From: an uncultured Eubacteriales bacterium
GTDB taxonomy: Bacteria; Bacillota; Clostridia; Peptostreptococcales; Anaerovoracaceae
DNA length: 45,885 bases
Assembly: GCA_902795265.1 (NCBI GenBank)
Contig: CADBKM010000011.1
Span: 1-45,885 of the forward strand
Reading direction: 5' to 3'
This document shows positions 1 to 7,472 of the stretch, piece by piece. The notes below the pieces were generated by a model that worked only from the letters and a program-made list of their open reading frames with translations, did no database searches and was not told the DNA's origin. The position numbers were made by a program, and so were the translations under genes. The first letter of the stretch is position 1. The number at the start of each line of letters is the position of its first letter.

Positions 1-92
1 AGCATAGGAGCACAATCATTTGCAGTGATCAAATAATCAAGTTATTCAGAAGAGAACTTCTTTTAATCACAGCCAACCACTGCCAAAAGAAT

Positions 93-117
93 AGACCCGC
101 TGATTTTCAACGGGTCT
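93..117 (-). terminator. Probable terminator downstream of tRNA-Ala
   Basis: A 7-bp perfect stem (AGACCCG with CGGGTCT) closes an 11-nt loop. On the minus strand it is followed by a U-rich stretch (ATTCTTTT). It lies 68 nt past the tRNA 3' end, so it would end the tRNA transcript. The U-tract is interrupted, so the call is moderate. Confidence 0.42.
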
Positions 118-143
118 GGTGTGGTAATGTCATAAGGGATCTT

Positions 144-168
144 CCCATCAGTCCTTCGGACAGATGGG
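144..168 (-). other. Strong hairpin of unknown role after tRNA-Ala
   Basis: CCCATC pairs with GATGGG, and an inner GTCC/GGAC stem closes a 3-nt loop; the only interruption is an A/A mismatch. No U-tract follows on either strand, so it is not a canonical terminator. It sits in the trailer between the tRNA 3' end (185) and the probable terminator at 93-117. It may be a processing or stability structure; I cannot assign a function. Apart from the two hairpins I see nothing in 1-184. Confidence 0.4.
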
Positions 169-184
169 CCCCTCCTTGTGACTA

Positions 185-260
185 TGGTGGAGCGTAGGGG
201 GATCGAACCCCTGGCCTCAAGATTGCGAACCTTGCGCTCTCCCAGCTGAGCTAACGCCCC
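185..260 (-). tRNA. tRNA-Ala (anticodon CGC)
   Basis: A complete cloverleaf can be folded on the minus strand. The 7-bp acceptor stem starts GGGGCGT and includes a G3-U70 wobble, the classical alanine identity element. The D arm is GCTC/GAGC. The anticodon arm has loop TTCGCAA, giving anticodon CGC (reads GCG). The T arm contains GGTTCGATCC, followed by discriminator A and an encoded CCA (185-187). It is a single tRNA, not part of a cluster. A good promoter lies 45 nt upstream at 305-333. Confidence 0.95.
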
Positions 261-274
261 TTATAATAATGACA

Positions 275-300
275 TGCGTGGCACATATTTGTACCACGCA
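275..300 (-). other. Inverted repeat in the tRNA-Ala leader
   Basis: TGCGTGG and CCACGCA form a 7-bp inverted repeat with a 12-nt spacer, between the predicted start of the tRNA transcript and the mature 5' end. It could be a processing hairpin, an operator, or the terminator of the upstream pdxK-like gene, although no U-tract follows. The remainder of 261-381 holds only the tRNA promoter. Confidence 0.4.
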
Positions 301-304
301 GTCT

Positions 305-333
305 ATTATAATATGCCGATATTGATTCTTCAA
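305..333 (-). promoter_or_regulatory. Sigma-A-type promoter for tRNA-Ala
   Basis: Reading the minus strand, TTGAAG (333-328) and a perfect TATAAT (310-305) are separated by exactly 17 nt. Transcription would start near 298, about 38 nt before the tRNA. This is among the best promoter matches in the window and fits a stable-RNA gene. Confidence 0.7.
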
Positions 334-381
334 CAGATTAACTGCAAAAATATCCTGTAGCTCTCTTTTACTGAACATCCC

Positions 382-1212
382 CTATTCCATTGAAATAAGG
401 TATGGGATAGTTTCTTCGAAGTTGACTCCGTACCAAGGTTTTTTAGGGTCTTTCATCGTTACTTCGATAGTGTGCGCGGTGTAGTCCGCCGCTATCCTTA
501 CGGCATCTTTCCAGTCCTTGCCGTGCATGATCTCTCCTATCATCGTGCTAGAGAAAAGATCTCCTGTTCCATGGAATATTGCATTGACCTTGTCGTTCTG
601 GTAGACACAGTATTCATCTTTTACCCTGTCATATCCGAGCACGCCTGTCTTTCCCTCGCTCAGAGAAACACCTGTAAGCACGCTGACACGGGCTCCGAGA
701 TTGACTACCTTTGAAAGGAGATCTCTGACGTACTCCTCGTCATATTCTTCGCGGTACTCAGTACCTGTCATGATGCACGCCTCAGTGATGTTCGGTACTA
801 TAATGTCGGCATGTGAGCAAAGCTCTGTATTTTTACGGGCATAGTCCATGTCGAAAGCCGGATAGAGTTTGCCGTTATCAGCCATGACCGGATCAACGAA
901 GATGAGCTTGTCATCTCCGCTGCCGAAAGTCCTGAACAGATCTTTCATCATATCTATCTGCTCCATGCTTCCGAGATAGCCGGTATAAATAGCGTCGAAC
1001 TCAACGCCTTCTGACTGCCACTGCTTAGAAATCGGAACGATCTGATCTGACAGATCCTTCACCGTAAAGCTTTTAAACAGCGTGTGGTTCGACAGAACTG
1101 CCGTAGGCAGAATTACACACTCTACTCCGAGTGCGGAAATAACCGGAAGCGCGATCGTTATCGAACACTTCCCGAGACATGAAATATCCTGAACTGTAAG
1201 AATCCTCTTCAT
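382..1212 (-). CDS. Pyridoxal/pyridoxamine kinase (PfkB/ribokinase fold)
   Basis: A 276-aa cytoplasmic enzyme of the PdxK/PdxY-type kinase family, which phosphorylates pyridoxal, pyridoxine or pyridoxamine with ATP in B6 salvage. The N-terminus (VQDISCLGKCS) matches the family opening with its substrate-side residues. The C-terminal HGTGDLF motif places the catalytic aspartate at about D218 in the ATP/anion-hole region. Length is normal for the family. The ATG at 1212 has an AAGGGGG ribosome site. It is monocistronic and divergent from the DUF3048 lipoprotein gene, with a promoter at 1270-1299. Some family members prefer hydroxymethylpyrimidine, so substrate choice among B6 vitamers is inferred. 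Family assignment is firm; exact substrate less so. Confidence 0.87.
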   Translation of the reverse strand: MKRILTVQDISCLGKCSITIALPVISALGVECVILPTAVLSNHTLFKSFTVKDLSDQIVPISKQWQSEGVEFDAIYTGYLGSMEQIDMMKDLFRTFGSGDDKLIFVDPVMADNGKLYPAFDMDYARKNTELCSHADIIVPNITEACIMTGTEYREEYDEEYVRDLLSKVVNLGARVSVLTGVSLSEGKTGVLGYDRVKDEYCVYQNDKVNAIFHGTGDLFSSTMIGEIMHGKDWKDAVRIAADYTAHTIEVTMKDPKKPWYGVNFEETIPYLISME

Positions 1213-1269
1213 TATGCGGAATCCCCCTTACCAATTATTATTAACCCAGTCCCTTATTTACCGATACTA

Positions 1270-1299
1270 AATATAACACATTCAATGAAATTGTGTTAA
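1270..1299 (-). promoter_or_regulatory. Candidate promoter for the pyridoxal kinase gene
   Basis: On the minus strand TTAACA (1299-1294) and TATATT (1275-1270) are 18 nt apart, each five of six to the sigma-A consensus. It lies back to back with the candidate promoter of the lipoprotein gene at 1310-1337. Confidence 0.5.
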
Positions 1300-1309
1300 G
1301 GTGCAGGAC

Positions 1310-1337
1310 TTACAATTTATATGTAATGTAATATAAC
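1310..1337 (+). promoter_or_regulatory. Candidate promoter for the DUF3048 lipoprotein gene
   Basis: TTACAA (1310-1315) and TATAAC (1332-1337) are separated by 16 nt, giving a leader of about 35 nt before the ATG at 1378. This start supports the internal ATG rather than the in-frame upstream ATG at 1339, which would be almost at the transcription start. Confidence 0.45.
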
Positions 1338-1377
1338 TGTGTACAAATATATACTGACAAAGTGTCAGGAGGTAATT

Positions 1378-2625
1378 ATGAAGAACAGAAAAAACAAACT
1401 ATTTCTCGTGATGCTTCTTTGCATCGCTATGGTAGGTACAACACTGCTCTCGGCTTGTACAGCACCTGCTGAGCCTGAAGAGCCGGAACCACCTGCAAGC
1501 AATGCTCTCACCGGAGAGACAGCTGAAGAAGGCTATGATGAAGCTGCTGCAGGCAGACGTGTCGCTGCATTCGTAGTAGAGAACGCACCTGATGCAAGGC
1601 CTCAGTGGGGTCTTGATGATGAGAATTACTCACCTGATATCGTTCTTCAGGGTGAGGTTGAAGGAGGCATCACCAGAACTCTCTGGATGTATGCAGATTA
1701 TGAAAAGCTTCCTGAAGTCATCGGACCTACAAGAAGTGCCCGTCCGCCTTTCATTAAGTTCTCAGAGCTCTTTGATTCCATCTTCATTCACTGGGGCATG
1801 AGCCATTCGAAGGGTGATTATATAGGAGCAAAGACCGTATTCAAGCGTGACAAAGTCGACCATATCGACCAGATGTACCTTGATGACCAGGAAGGCATGT
1901 ACGGCAGAGATACATCGAGAGCCGTAAATGTTGAGCACCGCGGCATTATCTACGGAGAAAAGGTCCCTGCAACTATCAAGAACGAAGGATTCAGGACAGA
2001 GCCGAATGATTACACAAAGCTCTGCTTCAACAGAGTAGCTGAGCCGGCAAGCGAAACTGCTGCAACGCAGATCGGCGTAAAGTTCTCGGAAAAAGCGTTT
2101 GAGGATATCTACTGGACTTACAGCGAAGAAGACGGTATGTATCATACAAGCGATTTCCAGAATGACTTCAAGAGAAAGAATCTGCTTGTCCTCTACGATG
2201 ATACTGAATACATCACAAAGGAAGGATATGAAGGTCCGGGAAGCGCAGGAAGCGTAACTTACTGCGATTACAAGCTTAAGGGCGGCAAGGGCAAATACTT
2301 CACTCAGGGAACTGTTAAGGATATCGAGTGGCAGATAGTTGACGGTAAGCTCGAGCTCATCGATCCTGCTACAGATGCAGAAACAGCCAAGGCCACAAAC
2401 GATGAAAACTTTGAGGCCGCTAAAGAGTCTGTAAAGGCAAGTGAAGAAGAAAACCCTGAATGGCCTGTTTACAACAAGTACACCATCGTTACACCTGAAA
2501 CAGACGAAGAGCAGACCGAGGAAGAAGCACTTGCAAACTCCTATGTTCTTCAGAACATCAATGTAGGTAAAACATGGATCGGCTGGATCTCCGATAATAA
2601 CGGCGGCTCGGTCAATTCGAAGTGA
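1378..2625 (+). CDS. DUF3048 domain lipoprotein (YerB-like)
   Basis: A 415-aa secreted lipoprotein. I chose the ATG at 1378 because AGGAGG lies just before it; an in-frame ATG at 1339 would add 13 residues without a ribosome site. The basic N-terminus, hydrophobic core and lipobox LLSAC put the lipidated cysteine at residue 27. An acidic, proline-rich linker follows. The rest matches the DUF3048/YerB fold, with the family-typical segment around residues 60-130 (RPQWGLDDENY, IGPTRSARPPF) and a C-terminal DUF3048_C-like part that repeats similar aromatic motifs (WPVYNKYTIV). The biochemical role of the family is unknown. It stands alone between a promoter and a bidirectional terminator. Confidence 0.85.
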   Translation: MKNRKNKLFLVMLLCIAMVGTTLLSACTAPAEPEEPEPPASNALTGETAEEGYDEAAAGRRVAAFVVENAPDARPQWGLDDENYSPDIVLQGEVEGGITRTLWMYADYEKLPEVIGPTRSARPPFIKFSELFDSIFIHWGMSHSKGDYIGAKTVFKRDKVDHIDQMYLDDQEGMYGRDTSRAVNVEHRGIIYGEKVPATIKNEGFRTEPNDYTKLCFNRVAEPASETAATQIGVKFSEKAFEDIYWTYSEEDGMYHTSDFQNDFKRKNLLVLYDDTEYITKEGYEGPGSAGSVTYCDYKLKGGKGKYFTQGTVKDIEWQIVDGKLELIDPATDAETAKATNDENFEAAKESVKASEEENPEWPVYNKYTIVTPETDEEQTEEEALANSYVLQNINVGKTWIGWISDNNGGSVNSK

Positions 2626-2649
2626 TACTGCAAAATGTAAAACGATATG

Positions 2650-2677
2650 AAAAATCCCGCCTGATGGCGGGATTTTT
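2650..2677. terminator. Bidirectional rho-independent terminator
   Basis: A 12-bp near-perfect palindromic stem (AAAAATCCCGCC with GGCGGGATTTTT) around a TGAT loop. It gives a T5 tail on both strands, so it ends both the DUF3048 gene (+) and the ylmH-like gene (-). Confidence 0.9.
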
Positions 2678-2691
2678 ATTGCTGTTTTCGG

Positions 2692-3453
2692 CTAAACAAA
2701 GCGTTTTATGACTATGCGGATGCGCCCCTTTTTCGACTCTCCTCCGGTCTCCGCAAGAATGGCCTTGCCCTTCCCTTTCAGTACGATCGAAGAGCCCTCG
2801 TGTACCGGCGCATCAGGTTTTATGCACTCGGCATGCTCAACAGATACCAGTCCTTTTCTGACGGCCTCCGCAGCCTTCCCTCTTGAAAGCCTGAAAGTTG
2901 ATGATACAACGCTGTCGAGCCTGACCGAGCTCACACTGTCGCGAATGATCTCAGTCCGTGCTTCAGGAACAATGACTTCCCCAGCATCAAGTGCTTCTGT
3001 CTTCACTTCTACTGAGCCGATACGATGCAGTTCCTCAAGAAGAAAGCTCTCAATTCCCGGGACGATAAAAATATCCGCTCCATCCGGTCTTACCAGTATG
3101 TCACCCGTAAGCCTCCGCTCTATCCCGAGGCCCAGTATGGATCCAAGATAGTCCCTGTGGCTGAGCTCGCGCGATATGGCCGGCAGCCTGACTCGTATTA
3201 CCCTTAGAAGCCCTTCAACAGCTTCATCATCGCTCAGCGGAAGGTCTTTAGGTATGCACACCATCATCCTGCGCTCGGCATCATCGTATCCACCGTACAT
3301 CAGAGTTCTGACTCCTGCTGCATGCCTCGATGCCGCAATCGCAAGTGCCTGCTCATGGGTATCGAGCAGACCTGTCGATGTCACGTACCATCCGTCTCTG
3401 CACTGAGCTATCTTATCTTCTATTCTGGCTGTGATCAGTTCGTCTTTAGTCAT
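2692..3453 (-). CDS. ylmH: YlmH/RqcP2-like S4-domain RNA-binding protein
   Basis: A 253-aa cytoplasmic RNA-binding protein. The N-terminal 170 residues carry the YlmH-type domain (conserved HRDYLGSILGLGIERRLTGD around 108-127). The C-terminal 75 residues form an S4 domain (RLDSVVSSTFRLSRGKAAE). In Bacillus the orthologue RqcP2/YlmH takes part in ribosome-associated quality control of stalled nascent chains. There it sits in the division cluster next to divIVA; here that neighbourhood is absent and the gene is monocistronic, divergent from the lysozyme gene. Length is normal. I am confident in the family; the function is transferred from the Bacillus homologue. Confidence 0.85.
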   Translation of the reverse strand: MTKDELITARIEDKIAQCRDGWYVTSTGLLDTHEQALAIAASRHAAGVRTLMYGGYDDAERRMMVCIPKDLPLSDDEAVEGLLRVIRVRLPAISRELSHRDYLGSILGLGIERRLTGDILVRPDGADIFIVPGIESFLLEELHRIGSVEVKTEALDAGEVIVPEARTEIIRDSVSSVRLDSVVSSTFRLSRGKAAEAVRKGLVSVEHAECIKPDAPVHEGSSIVLKGKGKAILAETGGESKKGRIRIVIKRFV

Positions 3454-3476
3454 ACGGACATTGTAGCATATAATAA

Positions 3477-3505
3477 TTGACTTTGCTCCTGCACAGCTCT
3501 ACGAT
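3477..3505 (+). promoter_or_regulatory. Candidate promoter for the GH25 lysozyme gene
   Basis: TTGACT (3477-3482), five of six to consensus, is followed after 17 nt by a weaker TACGAT (3500-3505). It lies about 35 nt before the ATG at 3538, which has a GGGAGG ribosome site. Confidence 0.45.
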
Positions 3506-3537
3506 AATAAAATAAGCACAGTCCGGGAGGTATTTGA

Positions 3538-4797
3538 ATGAGAAGTGACAGATATAAGGATGAACCTGTAAAGAAGAAAAGGAAGCGCGGTCCTCTGAAG
3601 GCCCTGCTGATCCTCATCCTTTTGCTTGTCGTATCGATTGCCGCTGCTACCGCATATTTTTATAAGAATGCGTATGATTCGCTTTCAGTCACCTTCACTG
3701 ACGAAAACCCTGTGGTTGACTTCGGCGAAGAACTCTCATCGATGAGCCTGGTAAAGGACTACAGCGGAGAAATATCACCTTCCTCAGATATGTTAGAGAC
3801 CGGTTCCGCCGGTCAGATGCAGGTGGACTACACAGTCGATCAGCCGGTGCTGGGAGGACTTCTGAATCCTTCAAAGGTGTTTTCATTGACATATATTGTC
3901 GAAGACAAAGTCCCACCTCTTAAGATAATGAGCGGCGACGGAGCTGTCGTAGAGCGCGGAACTGAGTTTGACATAAACAATATCATTGCGTATGGTGACA
4001 ATGCCGACCCAGACCCGATCGTAACAGTCGATGGCAAAGTCGATACCTCAAAGAATGGCAATTATCCTCTTCATGTCAATGTGACAGATGCATCGGGCAA
4101 CAAGACTGAATGGGATCTTAAAGTGACTGTCGCTGACACGCTTCCTGAGTATACTGACGACTCCGCAAGGACTGAGTTTGCCGACTTTGTTTCTGCAAAC
4201 AAGGGAAAAGGTCTGTCCTTCGGCATCGATATATCCGCGTGGCAGGATGAAGTGGATTTCAAGGCTCTCAAAAAAGCCGGCTGTGAGTTCGTGATCATAA
4301 GGATAGGCTATACCTATGAGGATGAGCTGAGCATCGATAAGAGGTTCAGAGAGAATATCGACGGAGCAAGAGCTGCCGGACTAAAAACAGGCATTTATTA
4401 TTACAGTACCGATAATACCGAAGAAGAAGTCCGCTATGCTGCGGACTGGATCACAGAAACTCTTGAAGGCTACACTCCTGATCTTCCGATAGCGTTTGAC
4501 TGGGAAGACTTCGGCATTTATCAGAGCTACAGGATCAGCCTGCATGAACTTAACAGGCTTTACGACGCATTTGCCGACGAGCTCTCAAAAGCCGGCTATG
4601 GCTGCATGCTGTACGGAAGCAAAGTCTATCTTGAAAACGTATGGGAGAAAACCGACAGCAGGCCTGTGTGGCTTGCCCATTATACAGAAAAAACGGACTA
4701 CGAAGGTCCGTTCATGCTCTGGCAGGCCAGCTGCACCGGAAAGATATCCGGCATAAGCGGCGATGTCGATATGGATATTCTTTATAACGGGAATTAA
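3538..4797 (+). CDS. Membrane-anchored GH25 lysozyme with Ig-like domain
   Basis: A 419-aa cell-wall hydrolase. A very basic N-terminus (KKKRKRG) precedes one membrane segment (about residues 20-43), giving an uncleaved anchor with the rest outside. Residues about 45-205 form beta-rich, Ig-like/DUF5011-style domains (VVERGTEFDIN, DASGNKTEWDLKVTV). Residues about 226-419 are a glycoside hydrolase family 25 domain. It has the family's acidic residues: D231 in GIDISAW, then D321 and E323 in FDWED. GH25 enzymes cleave the beta-1,4 bond between MurNAc and GlcNAc in peptidoglycan. The ATG follows GGGAGG. It overlaps the convergent small gene by 4 nt. The anchor suggests wall remodelling rather than a phage endolysin. 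Confidence 0.9.
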   Translation: MRSDRYKDEPVKKKRKRGPLKALLILILLLVVSIAAATAYFYKNAYDSLSVTFTDENPVVDFGEELSSMSLVKDYSGEISPSSDMLETGSAGQMQVDYTVDQPVLGGLLNPSKVFSLTYIVEDKVPPLKIMSGDGAVVERGTEFDINNIIAYGDNADPDPIVTVDGKVDTSKNGNYPLHVNVTDASGNKTEWDLKVTVADTLPEYTDDSARTEFADFVSANKGKGLSFGIDISAWQDEVDFKALKKAGCEFVIIRIGYTYEDELSIDKRFRENIDGARAAGLKTGIYYYSTDNTEEEVRYAADWITETLEGYTPDLPIAFDWEDFGIYQSYRISLHELNRLYDAFADELSKAGYGCMLYGSKVYLENVWEKTDSRPVWLAHYTEKTDYEGPFMLWQASCTGKISGISGDVDMDILYNGN

Positions 4798-5087
4798 TGC
4801 ATATGCCCTATTATGAGTATTATTACCGCAAAAGCTGCGGCAATGATGCCCCCGACAAGAAGCATTGCACTCAGGGCGCCGCCTATCATAGCGCGGCGTC
4901 CTTCTTTATCGAGATATTCAGGACCGCTGCTGTAGCTGTGACTCTTCGGTGCGGCAGATTCCGGTCTGCCCTCCCTGACCTTTTCTATCGATTCCGCATC
5001 AGGAATAAACAGAGGCTTCCTGTCTACCCCGCTCATGTCTGCGATCACGCGCCCGTCATCATCGTCATACTTTCTCTTATCGTTCAT
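4794..5087 (-). CDS. Small single-pass membrane protein, unknown function
   Basis: A 97-aa protein with a charged N-terminal two thirds (KYDDDDGRV near residue 6) and one hydrophobic helix at about 68-95, ending GHMH. I chose the ATG at 5087 because AAGGA lies 8 nt upstream. Longer readings in the same frame would run through the hairpin at 5107-5148. Its 3' end overlaps the stop of the convergent lysozyme gene by 4 nt. It lies downstream of oppF1 but is separated from it by a strong hairpin, so it may or may not be the last gene of that operon. I do not recognise a family. Confidence 0.6.
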   Translation of the reverse strand: MNDKRKYDDDDGRVIADMSGVDRKPLFIPDAESIEKVREGRPESAAPKSHSYSSGPEYLDKEGRRAMIGGALSAMLLVGGIIAAAFAVIILIIGHMH

Positions 5088-5106
5088 TATATGATCCTTA
5101 AATAAC

Positions 5107-5152
5107 AAGGGACGGCTCCCTGCCGGCAGCGGCTGAGGGCCGTCCCTTTTTT
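5107..5152. terminator. GC-rich terminator between oppF1 and the small membrane gene
   Basis: AAGGGACGGC (5107-5116) pairs with GCCGTCCCTT (5139-5148), a 10-bp stem with internal structure in the loop. The plus strand has a T6 tail (5147-5152), good for stopping read-through from the lysozyme gene. On the minus strand, which ends the opp1 operon, the tail is only TTGTTATTT, so it is probably a partial terminator in that direction. Confidence 0.65.
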
Positions 5153-5157
5153 CCATA

Positions 5158-6288
5158 TTACTTATCGCCTGCTGCAGGTACGTCATCGTATAAGTGACAT
5201 ACTACATAGTGACCCGGTTCGATCTCTTTCTGTACCGGCGCCTCATGTTTGCACTTTTCCATGCACTGTGCGCATCTTGTATGGAACTTGCATCCTTCAG
5301 GAGGATTTGCAGGTGAAGGAATCGAGCCTTCAAGCACTATCCTCTTCATCTTGACTGTAGGGTCAGGAACCGGAATAGCCGAGAACAGGGCCTTCGTGTA
5401 AGGGTGAAGCGGATTTCTGAAGATGTCGTCCGTTTCGCCGTATTCCACGAGGTTGCCGAGATACATGACTCCCACAGTATCCGAAATATGCTCTACGACT
5501 GAAAGGTCGTGAGAAATGAACAGATATGTGAGTCCGAACTGTTCCTGCAGCTCCTCAAGGAGGTTGATGATCTGCGCCTGGATCGATACGTCGAGCGCGG
5601 ATACCGGCTCGTCACATACTACAAACTCCGGGTTAAGAGCGAGCGCTCTGGCTATGCAGATACGCTGTCTCTGGCCGCCCGAGAACTCATGCGGATATCT
5701 GTCCTTGTGGAAGGACTGCAGTCCGCACTTGTCCATGATATCGTCAATGTAGTCATCAAACTCTGCCCTAGGTACCAGCTTATGCTCTCTTACAGCTTCT
5801 CCGATAATCTCGCCTACCGGCATACGCGGCGACAGCGATGAGAACGGATCCTGGAAGATTATCTGCATCTTTGTACGGGCATCATGAAGTTCCTTCTTTG
5901 AAAGGTCATAGACCTCCTTGCCGTTAAAGAGAACATCTCCGGCAGTCTTGTCTCCGTTGAGTCTGAGTATGGTTCGCCCTGTTGTGGTCTTACCGCAGCC
6001 GGATTCACCAACGAGGCCCATCGTTGTTCCCCTCTTTAGATTGAAGGTAACGCCGTCGACAGCCTTTACATAGCCGGTGACCCTTGAAAGCATACCGTCC
6101 TTTATAGGGAAGTGCTTTTTCAGATCTCTGACCTGCAGTATATACTGCGGATCGTATTCGAGTTTGCTTCCTGTATGTCCGGCTTCTGTAAGTTTCGCTT
6201 TTGGAGCAGCTTCCTGAGGCTGGGAGGCAACATACTCGGCATGCTCATTGATATGCTGCATTCCGCGAACATTCTTTACATTTGCCAT
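5158..6288 (-). CDS. oppF: Oligopeptide ABC transporter ATP-binding protein OppF (operon 1)
   Basis: A 376-aa cytoplasmic ATPase, one of two nucleotide-binding subunits of an Opp/Dpp peptide importer. Walker A GESGCGKT is at 94-101, signature FSGGQ at 202-206, and Walker B FVVCDEP at 222-228. The C-terminal oligo_HPY tail has several cysteines ([14 protein letters not shown] at 333-346). Such cysteines carry a 4Fe-4S cluster in at least one DppD homologue; here that is inference. It has about 45 extra N-terminal residues compared with oppF2. The ATG follows AAGGAGG and overlaps the oppD1 stop by one base, so the two are translationally coupled. It is the last transporter gene of operon 1. Confidence 0.93.
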   Translation of the reverse strand: MANVKNVRGMQHINEHAEYVASQPQEAAPKAKLTEAGHTGSKLEYDPQYILQVRDLKKHFPIKDGMLSRVTGYVKAVDGVTFNLKRGTTMGLVGESGCGKTTTGRTILRLNGDKTAGDVLFNGKEVYDLSKKELHDARTKMQIIFQDPFSSLSPRMPVGEIIGEAVREHKLVPRAEFDDYIDDIMDKCGLQSFHKDRYPHEFSGGQRQRICIARALALNPEFVVCDEPVSALDVSIQAQIINLLEELQEQFGLTYLFISHDLSVVEHISDTVGVMYLGNLVEYGETDDIFRNPLHPYTKALFSAIPVPDPTVKMKRIVLEGSIPSPANPPEGCKFHTRCAQCMEKCKHEAPVQKEIEPGHYVVCHLYDDVPAAGDK

Positions 6289-7457
6289 TATTGTTCTCCT
6301 CCTTTCCCGTCACTGCCCTGCTGGCCGTAGAATCTGTAGCAGCTCACCTTGTGAGTAGGCGACAGGCTTATCTCATGCGGATACTCGCCGTCACACTCAG
6401 GTCCGCACTTCATCTCACAGCGGTCCCTGAAATAGCAGTAGTCCGGCATGTTGATAGGGTTAGGTACCTTGCCCGGTATGGAATAGAGCTTGTCTACCTT
6501 CTTGCCTACAACAGGCTTGGAAGCCATGAGGCCTATGGTATACGGATGAGCCGGATGTGCGAAGATCTCCTCTGCCGTTCCCTTCTCAACTACACGACCC
6601 GCATACATTACCACGACATAGTCTGCCATCTCAGCGATGACACCGAGGTCGTGAGTGATGATCATGATCGACGAGTTGATCCTGTCCTTAAGACTTCTGA
6701 ACAGATCGAGGATCTGAGCCTGGATCGTTACGTCGAGAGCGGTCGTCGGCTCATCGGCGATGATCAGTCTCGGGTTACATGCGAGAGCGATAGCGATCAT
6801 GACACGCTGACGCATACCGCCGGAGAGCTCATGAGGATACATGTTGTATACACCCTCTGAATTGGCTATTCCGACAAGCTCAAGCATCTCGATCGATCTT
6901 GCCTTGATATCTTCTTTTGTCTTGCCCTGTCCGTCGTGAAGCTCTATGACCTCATCTATCTGGTCTCCGATCCTGAATACAGGATTGAGTGAAGTCATAG
7001 GCTCCTGGAATACCATGGAGACGTAATTGCCGCGCAGTGTCTGCATTACTTCGATCGGTGTATTGGTGATATCGTATGCCTTGTCACCGAGGTTGAGACG
7101 GATGCTTCCGCCTACGATCTGTCCCTGCGGACGCTGCAGCAGCTGCATTACCGAAAGGCTTGTTACGGACTTGCCGCAGCCCGACTCACCTACTACTCCG
7201 ACAGTCTTGCCCTGAGGTACTTCAAATGTAACACCGTCTACAGCCTTCGAAGTTCCGACATCCGTAAAGAAGTATGTGTGCAGATCGTCGATCTCAAGTA
7301 CGTTCTTACGGTCGTGCATCTCAGTCAGATATTCCGACTCAGGCACATTTTTGCGCTTATATTTCTTTTCGTATTCATCGGTTATCTTCCGGTTTTCTTT
7401 CGCGATGCGGCGCGATTCCTTAGCGGAGAGATAGCCGGTCTCTTTTTTCTTTGCCAT
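6288..7457 (-). CDS. oppD: Oligopeptide ABC transporter ATP-binding protein OppD (operon 1)
   Basis: A 389-aa ATPase partner of OppF1. Walker A GESGCGKS is at 90-97, followed by the signature ELSGGMRQR and Walker [13 protein letters not shown], a sequence set typical of OppD/DppD. A highly charged 50-residue N-terminal extension (KKKETGYL, KKYKRKN) is absent from oppD2. The C-terminal tail carries cysteines (YCYFRDRCEMKCGPEC) like the oligo_HPY domain. The ATG has an AAGGAGG site. The stop overlaps the oppF1 start, and oppC1 ends 15 nt upstream, so this is an operon. Confidence 0.93.
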   Translation of the reverse strand: MAKKKETGYLSAKESRRIAKENRKITDEYEKKYKRKNVPESEYLTEMHDRKNVLEIDDLHTYFFTDVGTSKAVDGVTFEVPQGKTVGVVGESGCGKSVTSLSVMQLLQRPQGQIVGGSIRLNLGDKAYDITNTPIEVMQTLRGNYVSMVFQEPMTSLNPVFRIGDQIDEVIELHDGQGKTKEDIKARSIEMLELVGIANSEGVYNMYPHELSGGMRQRVMIAIALACNPRLIIADEPTTALDVTIQAQILDLFRSLKDRINSSIMIITHDLGVIAEMADYVVVMYAGRVVEKGTAEEIFAHPAHPYTIGLMASKPVVGKKVDKLYSIPGKVPNPINMPDYCYFRDRCEMKCGPECDGEYPHEISLSPTHKVSCYRFYGQQGSDGKGGEQ

Positions 7458-7472
7458 AATGCTACCTCCTTA

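Noticed and set aside
3-195. An open frame through the left edge of the window on the plus strand
   Set aside because: It runs through two hairpins into the tRNA gene and is rich in Cys, Trp and Arg; no support as a gene fragment.
1339-1377. Upstream ATG as the DUF3048 lipoprotein start
   Set aside because: It lies next to the predicted transcription start, has no ribosome site and would put a non-signal-like stretch before the lipoprotein signal peptide.
6282-6860. A 192-codon open frame antisense to oppD1
   Set aside because: Shadow of a clear ATPase gene; composition rich in His/Arg/Ser as expected from reverse complement codons.
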